Source: Candidatus Thorarchaeota archaeon
GTDB taxonomy: Archaea; Asgardarchaeota; Thorarchaeia; Thorarchaeales; Thorarchaeaceae
Assembly (NCBI GenBank): GCA_019057475.1
Contig: DXJO01000002.1
Coordinates: 1 to 33,503, forward strand
Direction of reading: 5' to 3'
Length of the DNA: 33,503 nucleotides
Shown here: piece by piece, positions 30,975-33,503 of the stretch
How the letters are laid out: the number at the start of each line of letters is the position of its first letter
Numbering within the stretch: the stretch's first letter is position 1
Translations under genes and position numbers: made by a program
Notes under the pieces: generated by a model
Database searches by the model: none
What the model was told of the DNA's origin: nothing
Seen by the model: only the letters and a program-made list of their open reading frames with translations

Positions 30975-33209
30975 CTAGGCTATCTCGCTCATTGCAGTCA
31001 TTGTTTCACGAACTTCATCTTGGTTCGCACCCCTTGAGGTCATGACAAACCTCGCTTCATTCAGTCCCAAGCCGTACAAGAGAAACACACGCGCTTCAAC
31101 GCTGGAACTTGGAGAGCTTCCTTTCGATAACATATCCTGTACATCATTGACTATCTCGCCAACGAGATCAGTAATGCGTTGATTCTGAGAATGAGGATCT
31201 GTGATAGGCAGAGATGCCAACTCACGGTTGGAAACATGGTTGTTCGCGTTGCTCAGATCGAACCTCCAGTTAAGGAGATCCGAGTTAAGGATGCCAAGCA
31301 TGTAGGAGAGTAGCCACTCATCTTTCGAGGGGCCCACTGCAACATAATTGCATGAGTTTGCGAGTACGGTCTTAGGTGGGACCATGGCGAATTTGAGACG
31401 CCAGCGTTGTGCACGGTTTGAAACCTGTTGGCAGGCTATCCGCGAATCGAAGATGTGAGGACTTCTCGCAGAGGAACCCAGTGATTTGACAAAGGACGAC
31501 AGTCCAACGCTCTCAGACTCACGTTTGATTGGTCGCAGTGTGTATCGTGAGATGTCAGCTCCTCTGACAAGGCGACTACCCTTCTTGCCTAGTTTGATGT
31601 GTTCCTTGCTCAGCGTGAGGTCAAGCTCACCCCTCCGATTCTGAAGCCAAGGGAGTGAGCCGAGGGTCGGATTCTCGTGAAGCGTTTTCAGTATTCGCCA
31701 TCCTGTTTGATTCACTCTTGGTATCACCATGGATTCACCCATGACCTGTTCGATATCGTCGACTCTGAGTTTCAACCGGGTCTTTGTCTGAGCATCGTGA
31801 ACGTCGCTCAATCCGAAGCTTGCACTCAGACTCTCTGTCGAACTGCACGTTTCAACAGTCATCACACAAACGGATTGAGTAACACCGGGAAACAATCTTG
31901 CACGCTCGGTGTACTCATCTATGCGCAATAAGCAGTGCTTGCTCAATAGATGCCGCCTGAGTAGCCCCGCAGAAATATCTCCAAGGAGTGTGGAGGGAAC
32001 GACGACCCCAAGGCGGCCTCCATGACGGGCCAATCGTAAGGCTTGCTCAATGAATAGACGATAAGTGTTGATCGTGTACCGATTGCCTAGAGCGTACTCT
32101 CCTGAGTTCCTGAAGTACGCTATGTCTTCTCGAAGGTCAACCTTGTAATCCTCAAAGTCCTGCAAGTGAATAGTCCGATCGCCTGACTGAAGGCGCTCTC
32201 TCAAAAACTCGGCCAAATTCGGTTTCAGCCTCTCATAAGGCGGATTCATCACAATGAAATCAAAGCCCCTGGCGCCCCGAGCGAGTATGTCGGGAAACTC
32301 TGATTGCCATTCAAAGGGACACCTAGAGGCGGAATCTTCAAAGAAGCTCGTGTGGTTTGCAGACCCATCCCACCCATTCATCATCACCAATGAGTTGCCT
32401 TGCTTCAATGTTCGCCCCAAGGTGGAGGAGGTCGCAGATGCAGGGTCTTGACCTAGAAGGAGTGCAATGGAAATGCCTGCAATCTCAAGCGCGGCTTTAT
32501 CAATATCTACTCCGAATAGATTCTCGCGCAGTACTCCCGGCAGATTAATAGAAGTCAGACCAACCTTCTTGGCAGCCGCCTCAATTGTTGATCTTCTCCT
32601 TCTGAACGCTTCAATTGCTGATAAGAGAAATGCTCCAGGCCCACATGCGGGGTCGAGTACTTTCAATGAGAGGAATTGCTCAAACTCCTCCAAATCGCCT
32701 TTCTGAATACCTGCAAGTCTTCGATCCAACTCGGCTCCAATAGTCATCTCGCAAATGTAATCCGACACGGTAAGAGGTGTGTAGATTGCACCTAAAGCTC
32801 TCCGAGATGGATGCCCTCTGCGGCCTGCGGGCAGCGAGAAACAGCCGTAGGAGTGTATCTGAGCAAGAAGCTCAGCTAAGTTTCGAGGAGTGGCGGACTT
32901 GACTTTGGCGGCGTAAGCATCGCCGTTCCAAATCTCAAGAGCTGACCGGGCCGTTTCAATTGCATCTCTCGGCGATACTCCATATTTCTCAGCTTCATGC
33001 GAAAGATGAGAGAGTAATGGGACAGGCTTTCTGATGATCTCGTCAGCTTGAGAATCAGTGCACTGTGCAACAGTCCAAGTCAAGGCGGCGATTCTGGCGG
33101 CCTCTGCGGGGGTTCGCATGTCCACTAAGGGTTTGGATGCAATGCCAATTATCTTGGAGTGCAGTGATTTGACAATGCTCCAGGCCAAACCACCGTTTCC
33201 TCTCAACAA
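30975..33209 (-). CDS. N6-adenine DNA methyltransferase (type II/IIG-like, no nuclease seen)
   Basis: Encodes about 744 residues. It would methylate adenine N6 in a DNA site. Motif X-like ALGAIYTP (138-145), motif I DPACGPGAFLL (186-196) and the catalytic NPPY (322-325) appear in the gamma-class order. The C-terminal part (about 480-730) with RLVRGADISRY and LANSCNYVAVG looks like a TaqI/Eco57I-type target-recognition domain. The N-terminal 130 residues show no PD-ExK nuclease motif, so it is a methyltransferase only. It resembles in outline the adenine enzymes of Alw26I/Eco31I/Esp3I-type systems, which pair with cytosine enzymes. The start is a TTG at 33209 next to a second TTG, weakly supported. 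The true start may be a little downstream. Confidence 0.85.
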   Translation of the reverse strand: MLRGNGGLAWSIVKSLHSKIIGIASKPLVDMRTPAEAARIAALTWTVAQCTDSQADEIIRKPVPLLSHLSHEAEKYGVSPRDAIETARSALEIWNGDAYAAKVKSATPRNLAELLAQIHSYGCFSLPAGRRGHPSRRALGAIYTPLTVSDYICEMTIGAELDRRLAGIQKGDLEEFEQFLSLKVLDPACGPGAFLLSAIEAFRRRRSTIEAAAKKVGLTSINLPGVLRENLFGVDIDKAALEIAGISIALLLGQDPASATSSTLGRTLKQGNSLVMMNGWDGSANHTSFFEDSASRCPFEWQSEFPDILARGARGFDFIVMNPPYERLKPNLAEFLRERLQSGDRTIHLQDFEDYKVDLREDIAYFRNSGEYALGNRYTINTYRLFIEQALRLARHGGRLGVVVPSTLLGDISAGLLRRHLLSKHCLLRIDEYTERARLFPGVTQSVCVMTVETCSSTESLSASFGLSDVHDAQTKTRLKLRVDDIEQVMGESMVIPRVNQTGWRILKTLHENPTLGSLPWLQNRRGELDLTLSKEHIKLGKKGSRLVRGADISRYTLRPIKRESESVGLSSFVKSLGSSARSPHIFDSRIACQQVSNRAQRWRLKFAMVPPKTVLANSCNYVAVGPSKDEWLLSYMLGILNSDLLNWRFDLSNANNHVSNRELASLPITDPHSQNQRITDLVGEIVNDVQDMLSKGSSPSSSVEARVFLLYGLGLNEARFVMTSRGANQDEVRETMTAMSEIA

Positions 33210-33273
33210 TGTAATCCCTATCAGGGCAATTCATGTCAAGATGAAAAGGGTATGTAACAGCTGCAGAAAACCT

Positions 33274-33283
33274 GTATAAAATT
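33274..33283 (-). promoter_or_regulatory. TATA box for the methyltransferase pair
   Basis: On the minus strand AATTTTATAC lies about 70 bases before the start at 33209 and would start a transcript near 33253. The same box could also work on the plus strand (TATAAAAT). Read by eye. Confidence 0.35.
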
Positions 33284-33331
33284 GGACATCTCTTAGATGA
33301 ATAGCGAATCGAAGACCCTTTTTTGTAGGTG

Positions 33332-33503
33332 TTAATATACTCCAGAGAGGGACCTGTACATGTAGTGTCAGTCCAAGACGAGAACCAAGTCCAAGGATGA
33401 CTCTACCGTCAGTTGGCCGGGGACGTAAAATGCCCGTGGAGAGGACGTAAGACTTTCAGTTAATTCTTCAGAATTAACAAAAAGCAACCTCGATGAAGCA
33501 GGA
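33332..33503 (+). ncRNA. Probable stand-alone omega-RNA, runs off the window
   Basis: A TATA-like box (TTAATATAC, near 33332-33340) is followed by a hairpin (33350-33374: GGAC-c-TG with CAGTCC), and then by the conserved scaffold also seen at 1-73. Stems: GAGG (33441-33444) with CCTC (33488-33491), and a perfect inner hairpin GTTAATTC-TTCA-GAATTAAC (33459-33478). The upstream 220 bases up to the methyltransferase start cannot hold a tnpB body, so this would be an RNA made without a linked nuclease, or the relic of a deleted element. The guide part would lie beyond the window end. Confidence 0.4.
33432..33503 (+). pseudogene. Decayed TnpB C-terminus, partial
   Basis: The frame starting after a TAA at 33426-33428 reads NARGEDVRLSVNSSELTKSN then LDEAG at the edge. 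It shares GEDVRL with the copy at 2-97, and DEAG recalls the NEAG ends common in TnpB. The stop just upstream and the absence of a longer open frame show that the protein is broken. The conserved bases may persist for the RNA rather than for the protein. Confidence 0.4.

Noticed and set aside
1-33503. CRISPR arrays, tRNA or rRNA genes
   Set aside because: No regularly spaced repeats and no T-loop or anticodon-arm pattern were found in the intergenic stretches by eye; a tRNAscan run would settle it.
1-33503. Circular molecule with overlapping ends
   Set aside because: The two edges are homologous but only match in part (different hairpin sequence), so they are two repeat copies and not one overlap.

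Overview
The window looks archaeal, and most likely comes from an Asgard archaeon of the Thorarchaeota type. This is inferred from gene content, because no rRNA is present. The signs are: archaeal promoters (AT-rich TATA boxes about 25 bases before starts), Shine-Dalgarno sites of the GGTGA and GGAGG kind, an ER/archaeal-type signal peptidase with a Ser/His/Asp active site, a tungsten-type aldehyde:ferredoxin oxidoreductase with MoaD-like partners, and two large eukaryote-like proteins that join longin-like domains to a Ras/Arf-like GTPase domain.

Layout. Bases 1-250 hold the 3' end of an IS605-type tnpB with its overlapping omega-RNA and the 3' stub of a host gene. Bases 250-3900 hold small and large membrane proteins of unknown role and one soluble protein. 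Bases 3900-8700 are metabolic: a Na/phosphate cotransporter with a PhoU domain, an aspartase/fumarase family lyase and a cytoplasmic gamma-glutamyltransferase. Bases 8850-13300 hold a YhhN/TMEM86 membrane protein, a pirin with an operator-like palindrome on its promoter, a metallo-beta-lactamase protein with two rhodanese domains, and an Fe-S protein. Bases 13400-15070 hold signal peptidase I, a membrane-anchored helix-hairpin-helix protein and a tiny acidic lipoprotein-like peptide. Bases 15080-17560 carry an aldehyde:ferredoxin oxidoreductase followed, after a strong terminator hairpin, by two MoaD/ThiS-like ubiquitin-fold proteins. Bases 17790-23500 hold an alpha-oxoamine synthase (probable KBL), inorganic pyrophosphatase, two small proteins, a CaCA cation exchanger, a HAD phosphatase and quinolinate synthase NadA. 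Bases 23680-25830 encode a beta-CASP-like metallo-hydrolase with a long unrecognised N-terminus.

Bases 25850-29590 hold the most striking genes: two consecutive proteins with the same order longin-like / GTPase / longin-like / winged-helix. One has a complete set of GTPase motifs and the other has lost them. This suggests an active/inactive GTPase pair, reminiscent of the longin-based GTPase regulators of eukaryotes.

Bases 29670-33210 hold a circularly permuted cytosine-5 DNA methyltransferase next to an N6-adenine methyltransferase. This is the pattern expected for an asymmetric restriction-modification recognition site, but no nuclease is visible. The last 170 bases have a promoter-like TATA box followed by a second, diverged omega-RNA/tnpB 3' end without room for a tnpB body. 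Both edges of the window therefore lie in the same repeat family.
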